Shown piece by piece: positions 52,509 to 64,000 of a stretch of DNA of 64,000 bases (position 1 is the first letter of the stretch; each line of letters begins with the position of its first letter). The stretch is taken from the NCBI GenBank assembly GCA_037783545.1, contig JBBELK010000008.1, positions 387,001-451,000 on the forward strand, given 5' to 3'. Under the pieces are notes generated by a model. That model did not search any database. It worked only from the letters and a program-made list of their open reading frames with translations, and had not been told where the DNA came from. Both the position numbers and the translations under genes were made by a program. The DNA is from Henricia sp. BOLD:AAB3569 (lineage: Eukaryota > Echinodermata > Asteroidea > Spinulosida > Echinasteridae).

Positions 52509-55500
52509 CTAGAGCTTCGCGTTTGTGGTTTTTACAAACGCAAGGTGATCGGGTGACATGAACATTAATCTTATGATGACGTCACACTTTTAACATTGGT
52601 TGAAAACTTGAGTTGGTCGATGTTGCAAAAGAAACATTCACATATCGATTGCCAGTATTGGAATTCTTAAGACATATGACTCTTTGATTATTCAACGCTA
52701 AAATTTTAGTGTGTCTGATGACGTCATTATTGGCAGTCAATCTCACCATGACGTCACTATTGTGTGCACAAATTGTTCAAGGATCTACTAAAGAACAAGT
52801 TCTTACATGTGGTGAAATAATCTTTCGAATATATATTACAGTTCTCAAGATTTTGTCATTGGAGATCATATTACGTAACCACCGTGCATGTGATGACGTC
52901 ATGACTGGTATAGTCATAAAGTCCACATGTGTGGGAACAATTCGTTCCGTAGAACTATGGTCAAATTCCCTACCACTTTGGCTCTATTTGCATTCATAAT
53001 GCTAAAAAATTGCACATTCTCGATTAACTTCCGGTTTAGACCGGAAGTAGGGGTCACACAGGGGTCATGTCAGTGTATGATTTGTTTAGTTCATTTAGAC
53101 CTATAATGCTGTGAAAGAATTGTTCATGTTTCTATTACGGTTCTTGAGATATGAATTTTGGAAATAATAACCTTTGAATGTTGGTAATTTGACACCTGTG
53201 ATGACGTCACAATTTTGTGCACAAATTGTTCAACAATTTTATTAACATCAAGTTTTTAAATGTGGCGAAGGAATCGTGCAAATATCTGCTGTAGTTCTCA
53301 AGATACAGCATTTTTAAACAATTCAGCTTCAAATTTGCGTAATTTGACACCACATTACGTAACCACCGTCCATGTGATGACGTCACCACTGGTATAGTCA
53401 TAAGGTCCACATGTGTGGAAACATTTCGTTCCGTAGAAATATGGTCAAATTCACTACCACTTTAAATATATTTGCATTCAAAATGCTAAAAAAAATTGCA
53501 CATTTTCGAACAACTTCCGGTTTGGACCGGCAGTAGGCGTCACACAGGGGTCATGACATCGTATGATTTGTTCAGTTCATTTAGACTTATCATGTTGTGA
53601 AAGAATTGTTCAAGTATCTATTACGGTTCTTGAGATATGAATTTTGGAAATAATAACCTTTGAATATTTATAATTTGACACCTGATGACGTCATGATTAC
53701 GTCACACTTGATGCTATCATGATACTATACATGCTGGTGAAAGTCTGCCACAAGTTTAAATTCTGTATCTAATTTAATAAAGATCCAGCTTGGTTTGATG
53801 GACATTGCTGCTCAATAAGTGCAAAAATTTTCGTTTTCGTTGAACTTTGACCTCAAATTGACCCCAGAAGGAAGGGTCAGATGAAAATGCCCACAGGAAG
53901 AAAATTGTAGGCCATGATCTGATCTATAAGCCTGCTAAATACGAAGATCATGGGTTACGTGGTTTTCCAGACGGAAGCATTTTAAAACATGCATATTTTT
54001 GTCATTTTTGGTTTGTAATTTGATACTTGATGACGTCACAGTGACGTCACACTTGTATGCACACCTTCACATAAGCCTTTTTGAGGTATGGCGGATACTA
54101 TACCTGTCGCTAGAGGGCGCACTGTCATTTGGGTAAACGCATCTAAAAATGGCAGACGGTTACCGTAGCGTGTACGTTGTTGTATTAAAATGCTTATCAA
54201 AACTTCATCTGTTTGATTGTTTAGAGATAACTTGACGACCAATATTGTACGTGGTTTTGGAAATAGGATAATTTTCTATTGTATAAGAACAACTTTTGGT
54301 CCGTTTGTGGCAGATTTTGATCGTTTTCGTTATTGTTTTGCCTAGCATACGTGAAAAACGTCGTACTTCAAAAAATGCTGATTCGTTCACGCACGTTTCT
54401 AAAGTCCGATAGGGTAAGAATGGATAATTTAACCATTAATATTTTGGAAATAATTTACGAGTCGGACGTCACATAAACCCTCCTGCACTAAACGTATAAG
54501 ACATCTCGGAAGATTTCTTAGTTTTTCCTCGTAAAATCTTCACTTTTTCCCCCTCCAAAATTTGTTCTTTTCATTTGCACTTTAGAAAATGTGACGGGCC
54601 GAGTATGGAATTCTTTCCAAGGTCTAAAACAATATGGTCAAGTTATCAATTCTTACCCGTGGTTTCTGGAAGTTCACATGTAAAGTTCTTTGACAGTTTT
54701 GACATCTGTATTTTCAGATTTGCCACTGAATAAACTCAGTGTCGTGCGGCTTCAAGTTATCTTGTTTCACTTGGCCTTTTTATTTACACTCATTTGTCCA
54801 TGGCCAAAACAAAATTTCATGTACTATAGCTGTATTTTTTAGTGTTTCACAACTTGCATAGTCAAGCTTTATGAATAATTAGGAATGAACACGATGGAGA
54901 ATAGGAAATTTTCTTCATTATGAGCAGAATGTTCAATGAGCAGTTCTCTTATCAGAGTTGTTACTGTACCATAACATGGAAGCTTAAGATGGAGTGATTT
55001 TTAGAGCATCTATACATGCATAGTTAATGGTACTATCGAGTGGTAAATTCTTAAAAACGGTGATTAATTGAGAGCCTGTGTCGAGAAAACTACATACAAA
55101 TAGTCTAACACTGATTATAAGAGCACTGTTAATACAAAGTAATGCTTATAACAAGGACAAATTTGGGTCCCAACTCTTTCTTCTTCTTTTTCAAGATTGG
55201 TAATACAAGATTTAACTATTAATAGCAAGTTAATTTGGAAAAAAGCTGCAATTTCTTCCAGGAATGATGATAAGGCACATTGTTGGTTTTCAGCCAGTCA
55301 TGCAGGATCTACTGCTTGTAAACTCAAACTGTCATTTGCATTATTCATCTGGACTATAATTAAAAGAGCCAAAAGAAACAAATTAAAACATAACACACTT
55401 AACTTTAGCAAGTTAAAATATGCCCTACTAAGCTAAGGCTTTAGGCAAAAACATAGCACGTTATAGAGTAGACCAAGGCTTGCATAAATTATTAAGTTTC

Positions 55501-55950
55501 ACTAGGCCTAGCCCAACTTTGCTCGGTTTCCTTTGCATGTGTCCATCATTTTGATATATGACCGTGCGCGCGTTGGACCGTAGGCCACGGGCTAGGCGCA
55601 TCTTATGCCTTAATGCTGGGTTAAATCAGCCAGATTAACACATATCCTGTGCCGTAGATAAATGAGTATCTTTAACCCGTCCATTACCGTAATTAAGCAC
55701 TAAAATGTAATTTTAAAAAGGCGGCTTTAGCCGTCAGTAAAAATGTAAACGTACACCCACCCGCACAAACGTACGTACAAGCGTCGGCCATTTTGGTTTT
55801 GTTTACCCAAATCAAAGGGCGCCCTCTATAAGGCAGCCATACTTCAAAAAGGCTTATTGGGGTTGATGTTCCTACCAAGTTTCAAGTTGATAGCTTGAAC
55901 TGTTTTGAAGAAAAGCTCTGGAAACGTTTGAGTGGAAAAAGAAGAAAAAG
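52509..55950 (+). repeat. TGACGTCA-rich unit, copy 1 (interrupted)
   Basis: Starts with a hairpin (GCGTTTGT...ACAAACGC, 52519-52541) and AAGGTGATCGGGTGAC. It contains two diverged subrepeats of about 450 bp (each with TGTGCACAAATTGTTCAA, ACGTAACCACCG, GGTCCACATGTGTGG, CTTCCGGTTT.GACCGG), then a 350 bp type (TTGACCCCAGAAGGAAGGGTCAG, GTCACGTGGTTTTC-like, TTTGATACTTGATGACGTCA). It ends GTTGATGTTCCTACCAAGTTTCAAG...CTGGAAACGTTTGAGTGGAAAAA. Interrupted at 54073-55855 by a DNA transposon. No coding frame. Confidence 0.75.
54073..55855. mobile_element. 1.8 kb TIR element inserted in the TGACGTCA unit
   Basis: The ends AAGCCTTTTTGAGGTATGGC and, inverted, AAGCCTTTTTGAAGTATGGC are TIRs; similarity continues inward (TAGAGGGCGC, TTTGGGTAAAC) for about 70 bp. 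Copies 2 and 3 of the unit supply the empty site (TTCACATTGGGGTTG at about 57548 and 63396), showing that the insertion duplicated only AT. No transposase-like frame inside. Superfamily not assigned. Confidence 0.8.
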
Positions 55951-55963
55951 AAAAAGAAACTAG

Positions 55964-57640
55964 AAGTATGACGTTTGTTGTTACAAACGCCAGGTGATCG
56001 GGCTAAATGAACATTTTGTGATGAATTTCAGACGTTGTTATCACCTGTGGAATGGCAAAAATGGAAGTTCAGCAGCCGATTTCACGAAACTTTACGCAAT
56101 TGCGCAAGTCCACTTACGCCATTACTTGCGCAATAACTTATGGCGTAAGTGGACTTGCGCAATTGCGTAAAGTTTCGTGAAATCGGCTGCTGTATACACT
56201 AATCCGGTAACTAATATCTCCTCCCTGCATATTCGCCATAGCTGGGGGGTTGATAGCTTGCACCGTTTTGAGATATGAATTGTTGAAATAATAACCTTTG
56301 AAATCTTGTAATGTGACACCTGTGACGACATCATGACGTCACAATTTTGTGCACAAATTGTTGAACATCAAGTTCTTAAATGTGGCGAAGGAATCATAGC
56401 AATTTCTGTACTCAAGATACAGTTTTCAAGATACAGCATTTTAAAACATCTCAGCTCCAAATTTGCGTGATTTGACACCACATTACGTAACCACCGTCCA
56501 TGTAATGACGTCACCAATGGTATAGTCAAAAGGTCCACATGTGTGGAAACATTTCGTTCCGTAGAAATATGGTCAAATTCACTACCACTTTGAATCTATT
56601 TGCATTCAAAATGCTAAAAAATTGCACATTTTCGAACAACTTCCGGTTTGGACCGGTAGTAGGCGTCACACAGGGGTCATGACATCGTATGATTTTTTCA
56701 GTTCATTTAGACTTATCATGTTGTGAAAGAATTGTTCAAGTATCTATTACGGTTCTTGAGATATGAATTTTGAAAATAATAACCTTTGAATTTTTGTAAT
56801 TTGACACCTGATGACGTCATTATTACGTCACACTTGATGCTATCATGATACTATACATGCTGGTGAAAGTCTGCCGTAGGGCCTATGTCTGTATCTAATT
56901 TACTAACGATTCAGCTTGGTTTGATGGGCATTGTTACTGGTAAGTGTAAAAACTGAGATTTCCGTTTTCGTTGAACTTTTACCTCCAATTGACCCCAGAA
57001 GCAAGGGTCAGATGAACATGCCCACACAAAGAAAGTTGTAGCACAGAATGTCATCTATAAACCTGCCAAATACGAAGATCCTGGGTCACGTGGTTTTCGA
57101 GACGGAAGCATTTTAAAATATGCATATTTTGGTTTTTTTGGGAGGTGTAATTTGATACTTGATGACGTCACGATGACGTCACGCTTGATGCCATCATAAT
57201 ATTAAACACGCTGGTGAAAGTCTGCTATATGACATATGCCTGTACTTAGTTTCTTAAAGATTCAGCTTGGTTTGATGGGCATTGTTGCTCAATAAGTGCA
57301 AAAATTGAGATGTTTGTTTTCGTTGAACTTTGACCTCAGATTACCCCAGAAGGAAGGGTCAGATGAAAATGCCCACACGAAGAAAATTGTAGGCCATGAT
57401 CTGATATATAAGCCTGTCTAATACGAAGATCATGGGTCACGTGGTTTTCCAGACGGAAGCATTTTAAAACATGCATATTTTGGTCATTTTTGGTTTGTAA
57501 TTTGATACCTAATGACGTCACAATGACGTCACACTTGTATGACATCTTCACATTGGGGTTGATGTTCCTACCAAGTTTTAAGTTGATAGCTTGAACCGTT
57601 TTGAAGAAAAGCTCTGGAAACGTTTGAGTGGAAGAAGAAA
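55964..57640 (+). repeat. TGACGTCA-rich unit, copy 2
   Basis: Starts with a hairpin (GACGTTTGTTGTTACAAACG) then CCAGGTGATCGGGC. Subrepeat order: one 450 bp-type block (56335-56800), then three 350 bp-type blocks (56820, 57170, 57510), and the same end (GGGGTTGATGTTCCTACCAAG ... GTTTGAGTGGAAGAAG). A palindromic MITE is nested at 56071-56191. Confidence 0.75.
56071..56191. mobile_element. Near-perfect palindromic MITE, 121 bp
   Basis: Arms of about 51 bp (56071-56121 and 56141-56191) are exact reverse complements by my reading, starting AGCAGCCGATTTCACGAAAC; the loop is about 19 bp. It is the same family as 13501-13667. Inserted in copy 2 of the TGACGTCA-rich unit. Confidence 0.85.
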
Positions 57641-60600
57641 ACCAAAAAAAATAGAGCTACTTCTGTTCTATGAACAGAGCGTAGGGCTTTTTCACATTTT
57701 TTTAACTTAAAAAATGAGCATGCTTACCTTGCAAAATTAGATGTTAGCATATCAACTATTTAACTTTAAAAAAGTTTACATTTAATGTGTTACCTTTAAA
57801 GGATTGATGACGTCATCAATGTTTTAACCACACAGACATGTTTGGTGGTCGACTTACTCTATAAGCAGCACTATTGGGCTAATTTGCGCAAACACTGCTA
57901 TGAAAGGGTAATTTTAAGACTTAAATTTTGACGCTAGAGGGCGCCCTTTTATGGAATGACGTAGAAACTTACATTTTTGGAAACCCTATTTACCTGAGAC
58001 ACTGACACTACCAACCGCATCTCGGCAGCTTTCACCACTTTTACAAAATAGGTTCATTTAAATGCTCAAGGTCACAGGTCATGGCGATATATTTTGGATA
58101 CCCCACCCTAGTCGAACTCAAACACTTTTGACCCCATCCAAATACCTCTTACCAGTTTCAAATGGAAAGGCAGTCTGTTTGACCAATAGGGAATGAGGTC
58201 AAATGTCAAGGCATGTGGGCATCTAAAAGACCTTTATTAATGATCGTATATGCCGAAAGAATCAGATCGTAGGTCAAACGGATGATTTTTTATGAATTTT
58301 TTAATATGGAAACATTAAATTTCATGCCCCTTTAAACTTACACCTGATGACGTCATGATGACGCCATTGTTGGGTGTACACCTCTTCTACTGTGTCTTTG
58401 ATGTGACCAAGTTTGTTTAAGAACAACCTCAAGTTCGGGAACAACCTCAAAAAGTGCCGACAACGCCCATGCGTTATGTCAATGGGGGAAATCAGAAGAA
58501 GAAATAAACGGAAAAGCCATACATTAACGACCTTTGCTAGTGATCGTATATGGGAAGAAATCAATGTTATAATATGCATTTTAAAATATTTTCATGCACC
58601 TTTAATCTGACACGTGATGACGTCATTTTGAGATCATTAGTTAAATACCTTTGTTAATGACCGTATATGGCGCAGGAATCACGATCACAGGTGCCTGATT
58701 TGTTATGAATGTTTGATCGTATATAATTTAATTTAAATATTCAATTAAACTGTTAATTTTTAGTTTGTTTTGTTCACATTTGGGATGGAAATCCGATGTT
58801 TACTCGAAAAACTGATATACATATATTAGTCATCAAAGGCAGAAATCAGAGCACATAATTTGTTAAGATTGAAAAAGTTTGGCCAGGAAGGAACAATTTC
58901 GTAATTAGATTTGTTGAAGATGGTTTAATAAAATCATAACAATGACTTAATGATTTCAGGCCTATATTAAGCTTTGCACCTTACTAAACCTAAACAGAAA
59001 GAAAACAAACATTGGAATGAATGCTTCACGGCAAAACTATGACATTCCCTTAATAGCATACAATTACTTTCTTGTAGAGAGTGGACTCTCTTAAATAAGA
59101 CTGAAATAACATGAAAGATTGTATCCTACTCACTGAACTTTTGTTAAACCATCTTCTGTTGAATTACACGTCCGTGGTGAATTACTGCTTCCGGCGCCGT
59201 GTCACACAGGGCACACGGAATAGACATCTACGGTAACAAGTGATTTATGCGAAGTTTGCTCGCATAGAGAACGATCAAATCTAAAACTAGGCCCCTGGCA
59301 TAACACTGGTCACTGCTCAGTCAACCGAAAACATAATGACATGATCATGGTGTCATTTTAAAGAGGAGATTCAACCCTAACAGATGATATCTCCTGTTTA
59401 TTCATACGCGCCCTACTTTAGTTACAATTAGCAATAATATTTCGGTTTCGTTTTTTTTGTTATCCACCCTGTATATACGGAAATTTTGACTTGACTGAAC
59501 TTTGGCCTTTAATTGACCCAGGAAGGAAGGGTCAGATGAAGATGCCTACACAAAGAACATTGTAGCCCATGATCTGATATATAATGTCTGCTAAATATGA
59601 AGACCTTGCGTCATGTGGTTTTATAGAGGGAAACATTTTACGAAATGCATATTTTGGTAATTTTCATGATAAAAAATCCCTTTTTTGTGCCATTTTAAAA
59701 TTATTATAATTACGTAATCATTGACGTCATGGTGACGTTCTACATGGTGGTGGACGTTTGTGATGGGGCCCATGCCTGTACCTAGTTTTATGAAAATCAA
59801 CCATGGTTGAATAGCTAATATTGCTTCATAAGTACCCAAAAAAAAAAAAAAATTGATTTTTGAATTGGCTGAACTTTGACCTTCGATTGACCCAGGAAGG
59901 AAGGGTCAGATGAAAATGCCTACACTAAGAACATTGAAGCTCATGATCTGATCTAAATGTTTTCCAAATATGAAAACCCTGGGTCATGTGGTTTGGGCAA
60001 GGGAACCATTTTAAAACCATTTTGCATATTTCGGCAATTTTCCGCTTTTTAGGCATTTTTAAAGTGTTATAATGACGTAACGGATGACGTCACAATGAAG
60101 CCATTTTTGGGTGCACACCTCTTATAGTATGTCTTTGATGTGACCAAGTTTGGTTAAGATCAATGTTTGGGAACAACCTGAAAAAGCGCCGACAACGCCT
60201 ATGCGCTTTGTCTATGGGAAAAAATCAGAAGAAGAAGAAATAAACGGAAAAAAAATTAAATGAAAATAATGACGTCACTGATTACGTCACAATCATGATG
60301 TACATGGTGCTCAGAGTGTATCATGGGAACTATACCTTTACCTGATTTCATGAAAATCAAGCATAGTTTAAGGGGTGAAATTGCTGCATAAATATAAAAA
60401 AGCCGAAAAATTGTGATCTGTGAAATAGGTGAACTTTGACCTTTAATTTACCCATGAAGAAAGGGTCCGATCAAAATACCTACACGATGAAAAGTGTGGG
60501 GCATGGTCTGATCTGTATGCATGCAAAATATGAAGACCATGGGTCACGTGGGTTTGGACAGGGAAGTGTTTTAAAAATGCATTTTTTGCTAATTTTTGCG

Positions 60601-60887
60601 TTTGTGTGCCCCTTTAAAGTGTTATAATGACGTAACGGATGACGTCACAATGAAGCCATTATTGGGTGCACACCTCTTATAATATGTCCTTAATGTGACC
60701 AAGTTTGGTTAAGATCGAAGTTTGAGAACAACCTAAAAGGAGAACGCCCATGCGTTATGTCTATAGGAAAAAATCAGAAGAAGAAAACAAAATTAAAAAA
60801 AATCAGAACGAAAACAAAGGCTTTTTCGCTACAAAGCGAAAAAGCCAAACAAAAAAAAATAAGACAAAGAAATCGTACGAGAGTAAT
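57641..60887. repeat. Second TGACGTCA-rich repeat type and spacer
   Basis: A related but different set of blocks: TGACGTCA...CCATT.TTGGGTGCACACCTCTTATA, GATGTGACCAAGTTTG, GGGAACAACCT, GCGCCGACAACGCC.ATGCG and a purine-rich tail AATCAGAAGAAGAAATAAACGG, seen at 58345-58510, 60085-60250 and 60640-60800. Blocks with GACCCAGGAAGGAAGGGTCAGATGAA (59515, 59890) and GGGTCATGTGGTTT lie between. 58650-59440 is AT-rich without recognised features. A GGCTTTTTCGCT/AGCGAAAAAGCC hairpin lies at 60819-60846. Confidence 0.65.
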
Positions 60888-60916
60888 AGGTGATCGGGCT
60901 GTTGGCCCGATCACCT
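60888..60916. repeat. Junction hairpin AGGTGATCGGGC / GCCCGATCACCT
   Basis: A 12 bp perfect stem with a short loop, just before copy 3. The same AGGTGATCGG word begins every unit of the array. Confidence 0.85.
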
Positions 60917-60917
60917 A

Positions 60918-63500
60918 ACTAGAGCTTCGCGTTTGTGTTTTTTACAAACGCAAGGTGATCGGGTGACAAACATTGAAATGATGATGACGACACAGTTTTG
61001 AGATTGTTTGAAAACTTGAGTTGTTTGATGTTGAAAAAGTATTGGAATTCTCAAGACATGACTCTGACTATTCAACGCTAAAATTGTGTATCTGATGACG
61101 TCATAATTGTCAATCTCATCATAACGTTACTATTGTGTGCACAGATTGTTCAAGTATCTACTGAAGAACAAGTTTTGACATGTATATGTGGTAAAATAAT
61201 CTTTTCAATATCTATTACAGTTCTAAAGATTTTGTCATTTGAGATCATATTACTGTAGTATATCGTCGTGTGGGAAGTTGGGGTTCAATTGCATCTAGAA
61301 TTAACTGACGCTCCAGTCAACTTGAGTTGCGGTCCACCATGTCCATTTTATTTCCAACACAGCAACGATTTCAAGCATGTCACATTCACAGTTTTCGGGG
61401 AGAAGACATAATTACTCTGGTCCGCCGACTAAGGCTAGCCGTACATAATTACACCCAAGATACAACAGCTAAGTCACGAAAAGTAAATGTCCTTGTGCTA
61501 ACAAGTGTTCATTCAACTTTCCTGGCGATAATGCCACGGAAACTAGCAGTTTTACATCTTCAAAAGTCAAATTTTCTCGGTTGTAAATCATGCCCTGCTT
61601 ATTATGTCTCGTCTGTCTGACTTATTCACTACACGCGCACGTACGTGTATATCATTGGCCGTGTGGCCCAGACATCCTCCCTGGCCCTAAAAAGATACAT
61701 TATGACCTCTGACTCGAGACAGGCCGCCTAGATACAAGTTATATTATTAGAAGTCGAGCACTATATATGGGCGCAAATCGTCAGATTAGTGGAGGCTTGG
61801 CATAGCGCCCTCAAACGACTGAGTTAGCTTAATTATCAAGGGACCCAACAAATAATTTCTCCACATTACGTAACCACCGTGCACGTGATGACGTCATCAG
61901 TGGTATATATGTAGTCATAAAGTCCACATGTGAGGGAACATTTCGTTCCGTACAACTATGGTCGAATTCCCTACCACTTTGGCTCTATTTGCATTCAAAA
62001 TGCTAAAAAATTGTACATTTTCGAACCTCTTCCAGTTTGGACCGCAGGTTTGGGTTACACAGGGGTCTTGTCATGGTATGATTTGTTCAGTTCATTGAGA
62101 CCTATCGTGCTGTGAAAGAATTGTTCAAGTATCTATTACGATTCTTGAGATATGAATTTTTGAAATAATAACCTTTGAATTTTTGTAATTTGACACCTGT
62201 GACGACATCATGACGTCACAATGTTGTGCACAAATTGTTCAACAATTTGATAAACATCAATTTCTCAAATGTGGCGAAGGAATCATGCAAATATCTGCTG
62301 TAGTTCTCAAGATACAGCATTTTTAAACAATTCAGCTTCAAATTTGCGTAATTTGACACCACATTACGTAACCACCGTCCATGCGATGACGTCACCACTG
62401 GTATAGTCATAAGGTCCACATGTGTGGAAACATTTCGTTCCGTAGAAATATGGTCAAATTCACTACCACTTTGAATCTATTTGCATTCAAAATGCTAAAA
62501 CAAATGCACATTTTCGAACAACTTCCGGTTTGGACCGGAAGTAGGCGTCACACAGGGGTCATGACATCGTATGATTTTTTCAGTTCATTTAGACTTATCA
62601 TGTTGTGAAAGAATTGTTCAAGTATTTATTACGGTTCTTGAGATATGAATTTTTGAAATAATAACCTTTTAATTTTTGTAATTTGACACCTGATGACGTC
62701 ATGATTACGTCACACTTGATGCCATCATGATACTATACATGCTGGTGAAAGTCTGCCGTAGGGCCTATGTCTGTATCTAATTTACTAACGATTCAGCTTG
62801 GTTTGATAGGCATTGTTGCTGGTAAGTGTAAACATTGAGATTTTCGTTTTCGTTGAACCTTGACCTCAAATTGACCACAGAAGGAAGGGTCAGATGAAAA
62901 TGCCCACACAAAGAAATTTATAGGCCATGATCTGATCTATAAGCCTGCCAATTACAAATATCTTGGGTCACGTGGTTTTCGAGACGGAAGCATTTTAAAA
63001 CATGCATATTTTGGTTATTTTTGGGATGTAATTTGATACTTGATGACGTCACGATGACGTCACACGTGATGCCATCATGATATTATACATGCTGGTGAAA
63101 GTCTGCCATAGGACCTATGCCTGTACTTAGTTTCATAAAGATTCAGCATGGTTTGATGGACATTGCTGCTCAATAAGTGCAAAAATTGAGATTTTCGTTT
63201 TCGTTAAACTTTGACCTCAAAGAAAATAGTTGGCCATGATCTGATCTATAAGCCTGCAAAATACGAAGATCATGGGTCACGTGGTTTTCCAGACGGAAGC
63301 ATTTTTAAATTAACATATGCATATTTTGGTAATGTTTGGCTTGTAATTTGATACCTGATGACGTCATTATGACGTCACACTTGTATGCACACCTTCACAT
63401 TGGGGTTGATGTTCCTACCAAGTTTCAAGTTGATAGCTTGAACCGTTTTGAAGAAAAGCTCTGGAAACGTTTGAGTGGAAAAAAAAAAAAAAAAAAAAAG
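60918..63500 (+). repeat. TGACGTCA-rich unit, copy 3
   Basis: Start matches copy 1 (ACTAGAGCTTCGCGTTTGTG...ACAAACGCAAGGTGATCGGGTGACA). Two 450 bp-type blocks (61890-62215, 62215-62690) and three 350 bp-type blocks (62690, 63040, 63355), the end GTTTGAGTGG and a run of about 20 A (63479-63499). The first block is interrupted by about 610 bp of unrelated sequence (61252-61862). Confidence 0.75.
61252..61862. other. Unrelated 610 bp insert in copy 3
   Basis: In copy 1, GAGATCATATTA is followed directly by CGTAACCACCG. In copy 3 about 610 bp of CG-richer, non-repetitive sequence intervenes. A 97-codon frame (61327-61620) has no recognised domain. No terminal repeats seen, so it may be a small retrocopy, a MITE with decayed ends or captured host DNA. 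Confidence 0.5.
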
Positions 63501-63523
63501 ACAAAGATATCGTACAATATCAA

Positions 63524-63619
63524 TAGGTGATCGGAATGAGTTCCGATCACCTAAAAAGAAAAAAAGACAAAGAAATCGTACAATAGTAATAGGTGATCGG
63601 AATGAGTTCCGATCACCTA
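63524..63619. repeat. Two tandem copies of a hairpin-tail unit
   Basis: TAGGTGATCGGAATGAGTTCCGATCACCTA occurs at 63524-63553 and again at 63590-63619 (66 bp period), each preceded by an A/G-rich run and GACAAAGA.ATCGTACAATA. The arms are 12-13 bp and perfect. Confidence 0.85.
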
Positions 63620-63624
63620 AATAT

Positions 63625-64000
63625 GCATATTTTGGTTTTTTGGGGGTGTAATTTGATACTTGATGACGTCACGATGACGTCACGCTTGATGCCATGATAA
63701 TATTATACACGCTGGTCAAAGTCTGCCATAGGACCTATGCCTGTAATTAGTTACTTAAAGATTCAGCTTGGTTTGATGGGCATTGTTGCTCAATAAGTGC
63801 AAAAATTGAGATTTTCGTTTTCGTTGAACTTTGACCTCAAATTGACCCCCGAAGGAAGGGTCAGATGAAAATGCCCACACGAAGACAATTGTAGGCCATG
63901 ATCTTATCTATAAGCCTGCTAAATACGAAAATCATGGGTCACGTGGTTTTCCAGACGGAAGCATTTTAAAACATGCATATTTTAGTCATTTTTTTGTTGT
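63625..64000 (+). repeat. TGACGTCA-rich unit, copy 4 (partial)
   Basis: Begins inside the 350 bp-type block (ATATGCATATTTTGGTTTTTTGGG, then two TGACGTCA) and continues to the window edge with TTGACCCCCGAAGGAAGGGTCAG. It lacks the usual unit start, so it is truncated or partial. Confidence 0.7.

Noticed and set aside
57336..57551. Recurring peptides such as DHGLQFSSCGHFHLTLPSG in the 52-64 kb array
   Set aside because: They are antisense readings of the 350 bp subrepeat; frames are short, shifted between copies and lack starts.
52509..64000. CRISPR-like array of repeats and hairpins
   Set aside because: Units are hundreds of bases, diverged and eukaryotic-TE-like; no short identical direct repeats with unique spacers and no cas genes.

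Overview
This is an AT-rich, intron-bearing animal genomic window of the kind seen in marine invertebrate deuterostomes. The evidence is a spliced UDP-glucuronosyltransferase (UGT) gene with GT/AG introns, very dense transposable elements (TEs), and a Ty3/gypsy element with integrase placed before reverse transcriptase. That last arrangement (the Gmr1-like group) is known mainly from deuterostomes such as sea urchins, tunicates and fish. Nothing looks bacterial: no operons, ribosome binding sites, rRNA or CRISPR arrays. I cannot name the species.

Layout. 1-5.6 kb: a possible terminal exon on the minus strand (780-979), a terminal-inverted-repeat (TIR) element, and a decayed gypsy fragment (zinc knuckle, protease, RT) on the minus strand. 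5.9-10.1 kb: a 4.2 kb non-autonomous DNA transposon with 117 bp perfect TIRs and a perfect 9 bp target duplication; a 350 bp hAT-like MITE sits inside it. 10.1-13.7 kb: inverted and tandem repeats and a LINE RT fragment. 13.98-30.59 kb, minus strand: one apparently intact host gene, a UGT of five exons that join in frame to 559 codons plus stop. Its introns, above all the 11.5 kb intron 1, are filled with MITEs, palindromic elements, a decayed LINE and a Harbinger remnant.

30.8-33.6 kb: LTR plus a collapsed gypsy element in which gag is fused to RT by an internal deletion. 34.9-38.3 kb: a PIF/Harbinger element with a HARBI1-like DDE transposase (plus strand, one intron, one in-frame stop) and a convergent Myb/SANT-like partner gene (minus strand, one intron, one frameshift). 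39.2-42.8 kb: a gypsy element whose tRNA-Pro-type primer site is joined directly to the middle of RT, leaving RT C-terminus, RNase H, integrase and a frameshifted C-terminal tail. 42.8-52.4 kb: the Gmr1-like element with two long LTRs; a CR1/L2-type LINE has inserted antisense in its integrase.

52.5-64 kb: a non-coding array of diverged repeat units, arranged mostly head to tail, extremely rich in the palindrome TGACGTCA, with short perfect hairpins at unit junctions and further nested transposons.

Only the UGT gene looks like a working host gene. It consists of a signal peptide, an N-terminal acceptor-binding half with catalytic His and Asp, a UDP-sugar-binding signature, and a C-terminal transmembrane anchor. 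The most unusual observations are an intron-like 238 bp segment with GTAAGT...TAG ends present in one LTR and precisely absent from the other LTR of the Gmr1-like element, the long-TIR 9-bp-TSD element, and the TGACGTCA/hairpin array.
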